A stretch of DNA of 45,025 nt from Ruminococcus sp. (GTDB lineage: Bacteria > Bacillota > Clostridia > Oscillospirales > Ruminococcaceae), in contig JAFWWU010000027.1 of NCBI GenBank assembly GCA_017523285.1, positions 1 to 45,025 on the forward strand. The letters are read 5' to 3'. The translations under genes were made by a program, and so were the position numbers. Below are positions 1 to 9,393 of this stretch, piece after piece; the stretch's first letter is position 1; every line of letters begins with the position of its first letter. The notes under the pieces were generated by a model. The model did no database searches. It was not told the DNA's origin and worked only from the letters and a program-made list of their open reading frames with translations.

Positions 1-1615
1 ATACCTCGTCATTGTCAGAACCGTAAACAACAGTACCGAGCTTTTCTGAGAAACCATAGCGTGTAACCATATTTCTTGCTGTTTTTGTAGCTCTTTCCAT
101 ATCGTTTGAAGCACCTGTGCAGATATCTTCGAGAACAAGAGCTTCTGCCGCACGTCCGCCGAGGAACATTGCGATGCTTTCTGTCATCTGACGCTTTGAA
201 ACGTGGTTGTTGTCATTTGCAGGACGTGTAACAGTAAGACCTGCCGCCATACCACGCTGAATAATTGTAACCTGATGAATCTTATCCTGAGTTTCAAGGT
301 TATAGCCTACGATAGCGTGACCTGCCTCGTGATAAGCTGTAATCTTCTTATCTCTTTCGGTAACAATTCTTGATTTCTTTTCAGGTCCTGCAATAACCTT
401 CATTGTAGCTTCTTCAATATCAGCCTCTGTGATAGCTCTTCTGTTTGCTCTTGCAGCAAGGAGAGCAGCTTCATTGAGGAGATTTTCAAGGTCAGCACCT
501 GTGAAGCCCTGAGTTGTCTTTGCGATTATGCCAAGGTCAACATCCGGACCCATCGGCTTGTTTTTAGCGTGAACTTTAAGGATTTCTTCTCTGCCCTTTA
601 CGTCAGGATAGCCTACAACAATCTGTCTGTCGAAACGTCCCGGACGGAGAAGTGCAGGGTCGAGAATATCACGTCTGTTTGTAGCGGCAATAACGATAAC
701 GCTTTCATTGCCTGTAAAGCCATCCATTTCAACGAGAAGCTGGTTGAGCGTCTGTTCACGTTCATCGTGACCGCCGCCAAGTCCTGCACCTCTGTGACGA
801 CCTACTGCGTCAATTTCATCGATGAAGATGATTGCAGGAGCATGCTTTTTAGCCTGTTCAAAAAGATCACGGACTCTTGAAGCACCAACGCCGACAAACA
901 TTTCAACGAAGTCTGAACCTGAAATAGGGAAGAAAGGACAGCCTGCCTCGCCTGCAACAGCTCTTGCAAGGAGAGTTTTACCTGTACCCGGAGGGCCTAA
1001 AAGAAGAACGCCCTTAGGGATTTTTGCACCGATATCCTTATATTTATTTGAATGCTTAAGGAAGTCAACGATTTCTTCAAGCTCCTGTTTTTCTTCGTCA
1101 GCACCTGCAACATCGGCAAAAGTAGCCTTTCTTGCATTAGCCTGATTTTTGAGATTGGCTTTTCCGAAATTGCTGTATTTTCCGCCGCCGCCTGCCTGTT
1201 TCATCATAATATAGATGAATACAATGCCGAGAATGAGCATTAATACTGTCGGGATGATCGAGAGAAGCCATGAGTTATCTGTAATCTTGTAATAATCCTG
1301 TGTAAGAGGTTCATCAGGATATTTTTCATTGTAAAGCTTACGATAATCATCTGTATCGTCAAGGAAGATACTTACATTAGGAACTTCATAAGTAATTTTC
1401 TTTTCCTCGCCACGAAGCTTCAGTTTAAGCTCGCCTGTTCCGAGGTCGAGAGTGTAGGATTCAACCTCAAGATTGTCAAAGTGTGTGATGATTTCTGAAT
1501 ACTGTGTATTTTTGCCACCTGAACTCAGTTTTGACATAACAGTAGAAATGCCGAAAACTGCAATGATAAAGATAAGCAGGTAAGCAAAAATACCTCTGTT
1601 TTTTTTCGGTGTCAA
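1..1615 (-). CDS. ftsH: ATP-dependent zinc metalloprotease FtsH (partial, C-terminus outside window)
   Basis: Membrane AAA+ protease that degrades misfolded membrane proteins and short-lived regulators. The reading frame starts at a TTG (1613-1615) with GGAG seven bases upstream; the nearer ATGs run into a stop after a few codons. The visible 538 residues carry a first membrane segment (about 8-27), an extracytoplasmic domain, a second membrane segment, the AAA Walker A loop GPPGTGKT (complement of about 983-1006), the arginine-finger region, and the zinc motif HEAGH (about 318-332) with the downstream Asp ligand region (LEDICTG). Roughly the last 100 residues of a normal FtsH lie beyond position 1. 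It follows tilS by 68 bases, as in many Firmicutes, but the hpt gene often found between them is absent. Identification is certain; only the end is missing. Confidence 0.97.
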   Translation of the reverse strand, partial: MTPKKNRGIFAYLLIFIIAVFGISTVMSKLSSGGKNTQYSEIITHFDNLEVESYTLDLGTGELKLKLRGEEKKITYEVPNVSIFLDDTDDYRKLYNEKYPDEPLTQDYYKITDNSWLLSIIPTVLMLILGIVFIYIMMKQAGGGGKYSNFGKANLKNQANARKATFADVAGADEEKQELEEIVDFLKHSNKYKDIGAKIPKGVLLLGPPGTGKTLLARAVAGEAGCPFFPISGSDFVEMFVGVGASRVRDLFEQAKKHAPAIIFIDEIDAVGRHRGAGLGGGHDEREQTLNQLLVEMDGFTGNESVIVIAATNRRDILDPALLRPGRFDRQIVVGYPDVKGREEILKVHAKNKPMGPDVDLGIIAKTTQGFTGADLENLLNEAALLAARANRRAITEADIEEATMKVIAGPEKKSRIVTERDKKITAYHEAGHAIVGYNLETQDKIHQVTIIQRGMAAGLTVTRPANDNNHVSKRQMTESIAMFLGGRAAEALVLEDICTGASNDMERATKTARNMVTRYGFSEKLGTVVYGSDNDEV

Positions 1616-1683
1616 GATAACATCTCCATTCTGTAAAGTGTATATATCAATATAATTGAGATTTGTATTGTAACAGATGCAAA

Positions 1684-3006
1684 TTACATCTCAATAATAG
1701 TTATTCTCAAAAAATCGGTAGTTAATTCATCAGGAGCAACTCTTTGTGCAATTCCAAGCTTTTCAGCAAATACAGTTCCAAGCTCATCCTCGATGAAGTG
1801 AAGTTCTGCTCTGTCTGAGGGGGAAATCCTCTCATTTATCAGCTTTTTTACCGATGAAGTGAAATTTCTTCCCGAAAGCTGAATTTTATCTCCGAATTTT
1901 CTTTCACGGATAACAGCTTTGCCGCTTAGCTTACTGTAATCGAGAAAAAAACTATCTTTGGAATTTTTCAGCTTTGAATATTCCATTCTGTCGATTATCT
2001 CAGCAGATAGCGTTTTATTCGGAAAAAGGTGATTTTCACCGATTTGTAATTCAACAGGCAGTACAGAGTGTACTTTTTTAATTAAAACAAGCGAAAGTGA
2101 AAAGTTTGTGGAAACGATGTAAAAATCTTTTGAAACATTGATTTTGCCGTCGTTCTGAAGTACATAATCTATCTGTTCAAGCCGCTGGCTGTTATAAGGA
2201 AGATTATTCTCCGATAAAAGACGAGCATAACAGCGGTGACGAATAGCCTTATGAAAGACTTCAAGTCCTTTGAAGCCGCCATTTGTGCGGCATTCCGTAT
2301 AGGCTTTGTCTGTTTGTTCTTCAATAAAGCTGTTTTCAAGCGATATTGCATTTATAGTGCTTACTGATGTTTTCAGAAGCGAATTATTTATTTCAGACAT
2401 AACAGGAATTACATTGTGTCTGATTTTATTTCGTGTGTAATCATCTGAAAGATTAGAGCTGTCAGTTACATACGAAAGAGAATTATCTTCAAGATACTGT
2501 TCAATTTCAGCTCTTGTTACCGTTAAAAGAGGGCGGATTATATTATCTCTTACAGGCGGAATACCTGTAAGTCCCTTTACAGCAGTACCTCTTATAAGAT
2601 TGTGGACTACTGTTTCAAGGTTATCATCGGCATTATGAGCCGTAGCGATAAATTTTCCCTCAGAGCAGTCAGCAAAAGCCTTATACCGCATAATGCGTGC
2701 GGCTTCTTCGGTTGAAAGCTTATTCTGCTCAGCGTAATCCTTTACATTGCATGAAACAACAGTAAGAGGAATACCGAGTTTTTCGCAGAATTTTTCACAG
2801 AAAAGCTGGTCGCTGTCACTTTCTTCTGCTCTCAGATTGTGGTTGATGTGGACAGCCTCAAGCTTAAAGCCGATACTGCGGCTAAGCTTACTGAGTACAG
2901 ATGTAAGACATACGCTGTCTGCACCGCCCGAAAGTCCTGCAATAACAGTAATATCGGGTGAGAGCATATTGAATTTTTTTGTATAATCAATAATTTTTTC
3001 AAGCAT
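1684..3006 (-). CDS. tilS: tRNA(Ile)-lysidine synthase TilS
   Basis: Essential enzyme that ligates lysine to C34 of the CAU anticodon of tRNA-Ile, so that it reads AUA codons. The 440-residue product has the N-type ATP pyrophosphatase P-loop SGGADS at residues 26-31, the following HINHNLR segment, a central substrate-binding region and a C-terminal domain (about 365-435) typical of full-length TilS. Length matches the family. The start ATG lies two bases after the dnaB stop, so the genes are almost certainly co-transcribed and translationally coupled. The order dnaB-tilS-ftsH is a compact housekeeping arrangement. Nothing unusual was seen. Confidence 0.96.
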   Translation of the reverse strand: MLEKIIDYTKKFNMLSPDITVIAGLSGGADSVCLTSVLSKLSRSIGFKLEAVHINHNLRAEESDSDQLFCEKFCEKLGIPLTVVSCNVKDYAEQNKLSTEEAARIMRYKAFADCSEGKFIATAHNADDNLETVVHNLIRGTAVKGLTGIPPVRDNIIRPLLTVTRAEIEQYLEDNSLSYVTDSSNLSDDYTRNKIRHNVIPVMSEINNSLLKTSVSTINAISLENSFIEEQTDKAYTECRTNGGFKGLEVFHKAIRHRCYARLLSENNLPYNSQRLEQIDYVLQNDGKINVSKDFYIVSTNFSLSLVLIKKVHSVLPVELQIGENHLFPNKTLSAEIIDRMEYSKLKNSKDSFFLDYSKLSGKAVIRERKFGDKIQLSGRNFTSSVKKLINERISPSDRAELHFIEDELGTVFAEKLGIAQRVAPDELTTDFLRITIIEM

Positions 3007-3008
3007 AA

Positions 3009-4364
3009 TCAGGCAGGTTCGGATTTTGTCTGGAAATCAGGATTTGAGAAGCGTGTGTACTGACCGTCCCATATAAGTTCAACAGTACCTGTTTCACCAT
3101 GACGGTTTTTAGCTACAATACATTCAGAAATATTCTGGCGTGTACTCTCTTTATTATAATAAGCGTCACGATAAAGGAAAAGAACAATATCTGCGTCCTG
3201 CTCGATAGAACCCGATTCTCTCAGGTCTGAAAGCATAGGGCGTTTATCTGTACGGCTTTCAACGCCACGGGAGAGCTGTGAAAGCAGTATGACAGGAACA
3301 TTAAGCTCCTTAGCCATAACCTTGAGCTGACGTGTGATTTCTGAAATAACAACAACTCTGTTATCTGATTTCGAGGTTGAATCCATAAGCTGTAAATAGT
3401 CAATAACGACAAGTCCGAGATTTTTTGTACGTCTGAGCTTTGCCTTCATCTGAGGAACAGTCATACTTGCCGTATCGTCAATATAAAGAGAAAGATTGCT
3501 CAGATATCCTGCACTTGTTGCAAGACGCACCCAGTCATCAGTAGAAATTCTGCCGTTTCTCAGTGAATTCGAATCAACAAGAGCCTCAGTGGAAAGCATA
3601 CGGGTTGCAAGCTGATCCTTTGACATTTCGAGGTTGAAGATAACAACGTCCTTTTCGCTTCTTCTTGCAACATTTGTGGAAATATTCATTGCGAAAGAGG
3701 TTTTACCCATAGCAGGACGTGCGGCAAGAATGATAAGGTCTGATTTATTAAGCCCCGATGTGATTGAATCGAGGTATGTAAAGCCTGTTCTTGCACCGAT
3801 ATATTTATCCTTGTCAGGACCTGCGATTTTACCGATTTTATCATAAGCCTCTGCAACAGCGTCGCTTATCGGAACAAGTCCCTGAACATTTCTGCCCTCT
3901 CTGATATCGTAGATTTTCTGTTCGGCAGAATCAAGGAGAATCTGAGCATTATGCTCGCCCGACTGAACATCCTGAAGAATGCTTCTTGCGGCATAGCTAA
4001 GACTGCGGATATAGTATTTTTCCGCAACAATTCTGCAATAGCTTTCGATATTTGCGGTAGAGGGGAGGATTTCTGCAAGATTTGCAAGATATCTTCTGCC
4101 CTCAGCGGCATTTTCGAAAATGTGAAGCTTTTCTGCTTCATTCAGAACAGTAATGATATCAGCATTCGCACCGCCTGTAAACATACGCATTATAATGCTG
4201 TAAAGGCTTCTGTGCTGCTGACTGTAAAAATATTCGGGCTTGATTTTCTCCACAACAAGCGGGAGAACCGACGGATCAGCAAGAACAGCACCAAGAATGG
4301 ACTGTTCAGCTTCAATACTGCGCGGAAGCTCTCTGTCGGTTATCTGAAAATCATTATTTTCCAT
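3009..4364 (-). CDS. dnaB: Replicative DNA helicase DnaB
   Basis: Hexameric 5'-3' helicase that unwinds DNA at the replication fork (called DnaC in Bacillus). The 451-residue protein has the N-terminal helical domain (about 8-110), a linker, and a RecA-like domain with Walker A ARPAMGKTS at 215-223 and the Walker B strand VVIDYLQLM near 320. No intein interrupts it, although DnaB is a common intein host. It begins eight bases after the rplI stop; the rplI-dnaB neighbourhood is conserved in Firmicutes. It ends with a normal TGA stop, which matters because another gene in this window has an internal TGA. Confidence 0.97.
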   Translation of the reverse strand: MENNDFQITDRELPRSIEAEQSILGAVLADPSVLPLVVEKIKPEYFYSQQHRSLYSIIMRMFTGGANADIITVLNEAEKLHIFENAAEGRRYLANLAEILPSTANIESYCRIVAEKYYIRSLSYAARSILQDVQSGEHNAQILLDSAEQKIYDIREGRNVQGLVPISDAVAEAYDKIGKIAGPDKDKYIGARTGFTYLDSITSGLNKSDLIILAARPAMGKTSFAMNISTNVARRSEKDVVIFNLEMSKDQLATRMLSTEALVDSNSLRNGRISTDDWVRLATSAGYLSNLSLYIDDTASMTVPQMKAKLRRTKNLGLVVIDYLQLMDSTSKSDNRVVVISEITRQLKVMAKELNVPVILLSQLSRGVESRTDKRPMLSDLRESGSIEQDADIVLFLYRDAYYNKESTRQNISECIVAKNRHGETGTVELIWDGQYTRFSNPDFQTKSEPA

Positions 4365-4372
4365 TATAAGAA

Positions 4373-4819
4373 TTACTCCTCAGTAACTTCAACGGTAATA
4401 TTTGCTGTAATACCTGTGTAAAGCTTGATTACAGCGTCATAAGTGCCGAAATTCTTGATATCTGTTTTAAGATTGATTTTCTTCTTATCGATTTTAACAT
4501 CAAACTGCTTTTCAAGAGCTTCTGAAACGTGATTTGAAGTTACAGAGCCGAAAAGCTTTGTGTTGTTGCCAGCCTTAGCCTTGATGATAACCTTTTTATC
4601 GTTTATCTTAGCGGCAATTTCATTGGCAGCCTGTTTTTCCATATCTATCTTGTGCTGTGCAGATGATTTCTGACCTGCAAGCTCGCTGAGGTTTGAAGAA
4701 GTAGCTTCAACAGCAAGCTTCTTAGGGAAAAGCATATTTCTTGCGTAGCCGTCAGCTACGTTCTTGATTTCACCTTTTTTTCCTGAACCTTTAACGTCCT
4801 GTAAAAAAATAACCTTCAT
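4373..4819 (-). CDS. rplI: 50S ribosomal protein L9
   Basis: Binds 23S rRNA at the base of the L1 stalk. The 148-residue product begins [11 protein letters not shown], the canonical L9 start, has the N-terminal RNA-binding domain (1-50), the long connecting helix (about 45-75) and the C-terminal domain. A GTG twelve bases further upstream is in frame but lies inside the AAAGGTG ribosome binding site, so the ATG at 4819 is the right start. It sits between gdpP and dnaB, the usual Firmicutes order, with short gaps on both sides. Confidence 0.97.
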   Translation of the reverse strand: MKVIFLQDVKGSGKKGEIKNVADGYARNMLFPKKLAVEATSSNLSELAGQKSSAQHKIDMEKQAANEIAAKINDKKVIIKAKAGNNTKLFGSVTSNHVSEALEKQFDVKIDKKKINLKTDIKNFGTYDAVIKLYTGITANITVEVTEE

Positions 4820-4855
4820 TATATAAAACACCTTTCTGTATTTTGGGGAATCATA

Positions 4856-6817
4856 TTATTCCTTGTGATTGTCATCTATTGCTTTTATAAGCTGTTTTCT
4901 TGCTTCAGCAATTGAAACATTCTCAAGCTGGGCCGCAGCCATGGTCTGATGACCGCCGCCGCCAAGACATTCCATAATAACCTGAACATTCAATGCACCG
5001 AGTGAACGTGCTGAAATGTTAATGATATCGCCTGTTCTGTAAAGTACAAATGAAGCGTCTACGTCTGTGATGTTGAGCAGCTCATCTGCCGCCTGAGGAC
5101 ATACAAGACGAATGTTATCGCATTTCATTTCTGTGTGAGCGATAGCACATCGGTTATATATTTCAGCAGAAGAAACAACCTGAGTTTTCTTCTGGTATGT
5201 ATCGATGGAATTTGTAAAGAGTGATTTTACGACTATTGTATCAGCACCGATTTTCTTAAGAAAAGCCGCCGCTTCAAATGTTCTTACACCTGTACGCATT
5301 ACGAAATTCTTAGTATCGAGTGCGATACCTGCAAGGAGAGCCTCTGAAGCAAATGCAGGGATTGATTTGTTATCAAGCTTGAAATACTGTATAAGCTCTG
5401 TAACCATTTCAGAAGCCGATGAAGCATAAGGCTCATGCAGGAATATAACAGCGTCGTCTATAAAGTTTACATTTTTTCTGTGGTGGTCGATTATGACAAC
5501 ACGATGTGATTTCTTATAGAGGTCGCCGTTTTCAAGGAAGTCCTTATTGTGAGTATCACATATAATAAGAAGATCCTTTTCTTTAATCTGATCGCATGCC
5601 TCAGATGGTGAAACAAAATAGTTTGTATCCGAATTTGAGTCCACCATTTCGATAAGCTGAGAAGCAAGATTCTTCTTTTTGTCAACAACGACATAAGCTT
5701 CCTTATCCATAAGTCTTACAGCACTTACAATACCTACAGCCGAGCCGATAGAATCGAGGTCGCCGAAGCGATGTCCCATAACAAATACTCTTTCAGAGTC
5801 TGTGATAAGGTCCTGAAGTGCATTTGCGATAACTCTTGTTTTTGACTTGGATTTCTTTTCAACGCCCTTTGATACGCCGCCAAAGAATCGGTAGCCGTTT
5901 TCTGTTTTAAGAACAGCCTGGTCGCCGCCGCGTCCGAGAGCCATATCAAGACATTGTCTTGCAAGGATTTCGCTTTCGATGAGATTATCTGTTCCCTGAC
6001 CTACACCGATAGAAAGTGTAAGAGGAGTACGCTCGCCGATTTTGATATTTCTTGCAAGGTCGAGGATTTTGAATTTTTCCTCAATAATCTTGTTTATGTG
6101 ATAATCCTCCATAATAATGAGGAATGTATTGTTTGAAATACTTTTTGCGATACCGTTTGTATCAGCCATGAAGTTTTCGATAAGTTGCTGGGCTTCAACA
6201 GTAGTTTTAGCCTTTTCGCTCTCTTTTGCATTCTGCATAATGTCATCATAATTATCAAGCATAATTATGAGAACGGAATGATGCGTTTCAACAATCTGCT
6301 TTTGAAGCTTGTAAACCTCAGTAGCGTCCTGAAAATTCAGAACATATACAGTATCATCTTTAAGTGAATCTTTTTTTGCGGAAACATCATAGATACTTCC
6401 GTTTACATTACAAGGACGGCTTTCACCGTTTTTCAGCGCAAGAATATCGATACTGATGCAGTCCTGAAGATTAAGTCCGAAAGCTTCACGCTCAATAGCA
6501 ACTTTTTCTCTGAAAAATTCATTGTACCATATGATGTTATTATTTTCATCAATGACTGCAACAGGGGAAGGAAGTGACGTTATATATTCAGCGCCTGCTG
6601 TCTTGATAAGCCTGTTCATTCTTGAAACATGTCTGTACATTGACTTTGACATAAAGAAAAGAATAAGAATAAAAATAATTGAAAGTACAATGGCAATAGT
6701 AAGCGTTACAAAGAAATAATTAAGATTATAAAGGCTCAGCAGAATTGCCGCACCGATAGTGTTCGCAAGCATAAGCAGCGAAACAAATATAACGGGAAAA
6801 GGAAGCTTGCTTTTCAT
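4856..6817 (-). CDS. gdpP: Cyclic-di-AMP phosphodiesterase GdpP (DHH family)
   Basis: Hydrolyses the second messenger c-di-AMP to pApA and so affects potassium and wall homeostasis. The 653-residue protein has the full GdpP architecture: two membrane segments (about 8-30 and 35-57), a PAS domain (about 75-165), a degenerate GGDEF domain (about 170-310, lacking a GGDEF signature), and DHH/DHHA1 domains. Metal-binding motifs are visible: GHRFGDLDS at 348-356, IIDHH in the middle of the DHH domain, and GGGGHQ near 620. A GGGGGGA-type ribosome binding site precedes the ATG. It lies between rnj and rplI; gdpP-rplI-dnaB is a well-known gene order in Bacilli and Clostridia. All catalytic elements are present, so it should be active. 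Confidence 0.95.
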   Translation of the reverse strand: MKSKLPFPVIFVSLLMLANTIGAAILLSLYNLNYFFVTLTIAIVLSIIFILILFFMSKSMYRHVSRMNRLIKTAGAEYITSLPSPVAVIDENNNIIWYNEFFREKVAIEREAFGLNLQDCISIDILALKNGESRPCNVNGSIYDVSAKKDSLKDDTVYVLNFQDATEVYKLQKQIVETHHSVLIIMLDNYDDIMQNAKESEKAKTTVEAQQLIENFMADTNGIAKSISNNTFLIIMEDYHINKIIEEKFKILDLARNIKIGERTPLTLSIGVGQGTDNLIESEILARQCLDMALGRGGDQAVLKTENGYRFFGGVSKGVEKKSKSKTRVIANALQDLITDSERVFVMGHRFGDLDSIGSAVGIVSAVRLMDKEAYVVVDKKKNLASQLIEMVDSNSDTNYFVSPSEACDQIKEKDLLIICDTHNKDFLENGDLYKKSHRVVIIDHHRKNVNFIDDAVIFLHEPYASSASEMVTELIQYFKLDNKSIPAFASEALLAGIALDTKNFVMRTGVRTFEAAAFLKKIGADTIVVKSLFTNSIDTYQKKTQVVSSAEIYNRCAIAHTEMKCDNIRLVCPQAADELLNITDVDASFVLYRTGDIINISARSLGALNVQVIMECLGGGGHQTMAAAQLENVSIAEARKQLIKAIDDNHKE

Positions 6818-6858
6818 TTTCAGAAATCCCCCCTGTCAGATATTTTTTATTATTGATA

Positions 6859-8658
6859 TTATGTTTCCATTATAATAGGAAGAATCATAGGACTGCGCTT
6901 TGTTTTCTGATAGATATAATCAGAAAGTGCATCACGCATTTTTCCCTTGAGTGTATTCCACTCTTTAAGCTCGTGAATAGAGCAGTTGTAAAGTGTATCG
7001 CTTAGAAGCTGTTTTGCTTCTTCGATGAGTTCCTCTGATTCTCTTACATATACAAATCCTCTTGAAATTATGTCAGGACCTGCAATAATTGTATTTGAAG
7101 CTCTTTCAATACCGATAACGATAATGATAAGACCATCCTGCGCAAGATGCTTTCTGTCACGAAGAACAATAGAGCCGACATCTCCGACACCAAGTCCGTC
7201 AACGAGGACTCTTCCTGCGGGAACCTGAGAAACGACGTTCATTTTAAGTCCGTCTGTTTCGATAACATTTCCGATTTCAGCGGTAATTACGTTTTCTCTT
7301 GGTATGCCCATTTCAACAGCGAGGTCGCCATGCTTTTTAAGGTGCTTGTATTCACCGTGAACAGGAATAAAGAACTTAGGTCTTGTAAGAGCAAGCATAA
7401 GCTTGAGTTCCTCCTGACAGGCATGGCCTGAAACGTGAACTTCATACATAGCCTCGTAAACTACTTCTGCTCCTGATTTCATAAGCTCATTTACAACTCT
7501 TGTAACATATTTTTCATTACCTGGGATAGGAGTAGCTGAGATGATTATGAAATCCATAGGAGTGATATTTACTTTTTTATGGTCATTCATAGCCATACGG
7601 GTAAGAGCAGACATAGGCTCGCCCTGACTTCCCGTAGTGATAAGAACTATACGCTCGTTTTCATAGCGGTTCATAGTTTCTATATCAATAAGAATTCCCT
7701 TAGGAACGCTAAGATATCCAAGCTCGATAGCAGTTGAAATAACATTTACCATACTTCTGCCGAAAACAGCAACTTTTCTGTCGTAACGCTCGGCACAATT
7801 GATAATCTGCTGAACTCTGTGGATATTTGATGAGAATGTAGCAATAATAATACGCTTGCCCTCTGCATTTTTGAAAAGGCTGTCAAACGATTCGCCGACT
7901 TTTCTTTCAGTCTGAGTATATCCGGGTCTTTCAGCATTTGTTGAATCAGCCATAAGAGCAAGAACGCCCTTGCTTCCAAGCTCGCCGAATCTTGCAAGGT
8001 CGATGATTCCGCCGTCAATAGGTGAGAAATCCACCTTGAAGTCGCCCGTATGAACGACAACACCAGCGGGAGTATGAATTGCCATGCCCACAGCACCTGG
8101 GATAGAGTGATTTACCTTGATAAACTCAACAGCCATACAGCCCATTTTTACAGTTTTCTTAGGCTCGATGATGTTAAGCTTTACTTTGCCGTCAAGCCCG
8201 TGTTCCTTGAGTTTACCCTCAACAAGACCGAGAGTAAGCTTTGTTCCGTAGACAGGAACATTAACTTTTTTGAGAAGGTAAGCAAGTCCGCCGATATGGT
8301 CTTCGTGACCGTGAGTAAGTACAATACCTCTGAGCTTTTCCTGATTTCGTTCAACGTATGTGAAATCGGGGATAACTATATCAACACCCAGCATATCAGC
8401 GTCAGGGAAAGCAAGACCGCAGTCGAGAATGAACATATCGTTTGAACATTCGAAAACAGTCATATTCTTTCCGATTTCGTTAAGACCACCGAGCGGAATA
8501 ATGCGGATAGGAGTTTTTCTTACCTCTTTTACCTTTTTAACGGCTGCTTCTGCTCTTACAGCAACAACAGCGTCAGAACTGCTCTGTGTTTTTTTTCTGA
8601 TATATCTTCTTCTCGGAGCAGAGGAAGGGTTTTTTCTTGAATTGTCTTTTTCGTTCAC
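6859..8658 (-). CDS. rnj: Ribonuclease J
   Basis: Metallo-beta-lactamase/beta-CASP ribonuclease with 5'-exonuclease and endonuclease activity, central to mRNA decay and rRNA maturation in Gram-positives. The 599-residue protein has a basic, low-complexity N-terminal extension of about 48 residues, then the lactamase core with HGHEDHIGG (H116, H118, D120, H121), the beta-CASP insert and a C-terminal domain. The usual RNase J length is about 555, so the extension explains the excess. The start is a GTG with GAGAGG eight bases upstream. A seven-codon open frame (ATG at 8678) ends in a TGA that overlaps this GTG, which could couple translation, but it has no clear ribosome binding site. It is expressed from a long structured leader (see 8659-9278). 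Confidence 0.95.
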   Translation of the reverse strand: MNEKDNSRKNPSSAPRRRYIRKKTQSSSDAVVAVRAEAAVKKVKEVRKTPIRIIPLGGLNEIGKNMTVFECSNDMFILDCGLAFPDADMLGVDIVIPDFTYVERNQEKLRGIVLTHGHEDHIGGLAYLLKKVNVPVYGTKLTLGLVEGKLKEHGLDGKVKLNIIEPKKTVKMGCMAVEFIKVNHSIPGAVGMAIHTPAGVVVHTGDFKVDFSPIDGGIIDLARFGELGSKGVLALMADSTNAERPGYTQTERKVGESFDSLFKNAEGKRIIIATFSSNIHRVQQIINCAERYDRKVAVFGRSMVNVISTAIELGYLSVPKGILIDIETMNRYENERIVLITTGSQGEPMSALTRMAMNDHKKVNITPMDFIIISATPIPGNEKYVTRVVNELMKSGAEVVYEAMYEVHVSGHACQEELKLMLALTRPKFFIPVHGEYKHLKKHGDLAVEMGIPRENVITAEIGNVIETDGLKMNVVSQVPAGRVLVDGLGVGDVGSIVLRDRKHLAQDGLIIIVIGIERASNTIIAGPDIISRGFVYVRESEELIEEAKQLLSDTLYNCSIHELKEWNTLKGKMRDALSDYIYQKTKRSPMILPIIMET

Positions 8659-9278
8659 TTAGAGAACCTCTCTTTCATAGTCGCGGGTGCATACGGCATA
8701 ACAACGTATAATTGGTAAAATACAGCCGCAGGCACAAAATACAATGGGTGGATGCAGAAATTCAAGCTTTAAAACGGTTAAAACTATTTTGTGGGGGTAA
8801 ATGCTTAAAGATATAACAAAGCAGACGACTAATGCGTAATCGTCATAAGACCGAACAGAAACAATATCACATAAAACAGAGATTAAGATAACAAAGCATT
8901 ATCTTTTGCAATGTACCGATAAAAAGTAAGACGTATGAAGATTTGAAAAAATCAATAATATCGGGATAAATGCAGAATTGAATGCTGTATGTAATGTGTG
9001 TAAATCGGTACATAAAGAATACAGCATACAGATTTCAGCGTAGATTCATCATTATCTGTGATTTAAGTGATATTGAGAGAACATCGGCGGCTCATTAAAC
9101 GTATCAGCGACAAAGCGCAGAGCATAACCGAAAAACCGAACAAAAAGCTTAAATATAATATATATTTAAAGGCATAAAAACGTATGCCAATAAAGTCTGA
9201 AACAAGTGCGGTACATATATGTTACAGATGCTTTACTTGTCACATCTATATGTTACCGCATATAATAAATCATTATTA
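8659..9278 (-). ncRNA. Long structured leader of rnj (candidate regulatory RNA)
   Basis: No protein gene fits this 735-base gap. On the minus strand a consensus promoter (9279-9307) would start a transcript at about 9272 that runs roughly 615 nt before the rnj start. It contains several hairpins: TGCGGTA/TACCGCA arms at 9254-9260 and 9207-9213, GGCATA/TATGCC at 9171-9188, an AT-rich perfect 9-bp stem at 9149-9169, and TGCTGTAT/ATACAGCA arms at 8983-9026. The loop of the last contains 10 bases (9004-9013) perfectly complementary to 8911-8920, so a pseudoknot or an alternative pairing is possible. No known riboswitch class was recognised. The hairpins are seen in the sequence; regulation of RNase J through this leader is inference. 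Confidence 0.5.
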
Positions 9279-9307
9279 ATTATACGTCTAATAAAGAGGG
9301 ATGTCAA
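9279..9307 (-). promoter_or_regulatory. Perfect sigma-A promoter for the rnj leader
   Basis: On the minus strand TTGACA (9302-9307) and TATAAT (9279-9284) are separated by exactly 17 bases, a full match to the vegetative consensus. The next gene in that direction is rnj, about 620 bases away. Confidence 0.8.
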
Positions 9308-9393
9308 GAGATTGAAGAGTGAATTATTAGAAGTTTATAAAAATCCCTTGAACGTGTAAAGAAAATACTATTAAATAGTCAAAATACGGAAAA

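Noticed and set aside
3951-4421. Open frame of 156 codons on the plus strand opposite dnaB
   Set aside because: Antisense to a well-conserved gene, no ribosome binding site, no domain.
8655-8678. Seven-codon leader peptide gene overlapping the rnj start
   Set aside because: No ribosome binding site ahead of its ATG and it overlaps the rnj ribosome binding site itself, so chance is likely; mentioned only as a note under rnj.
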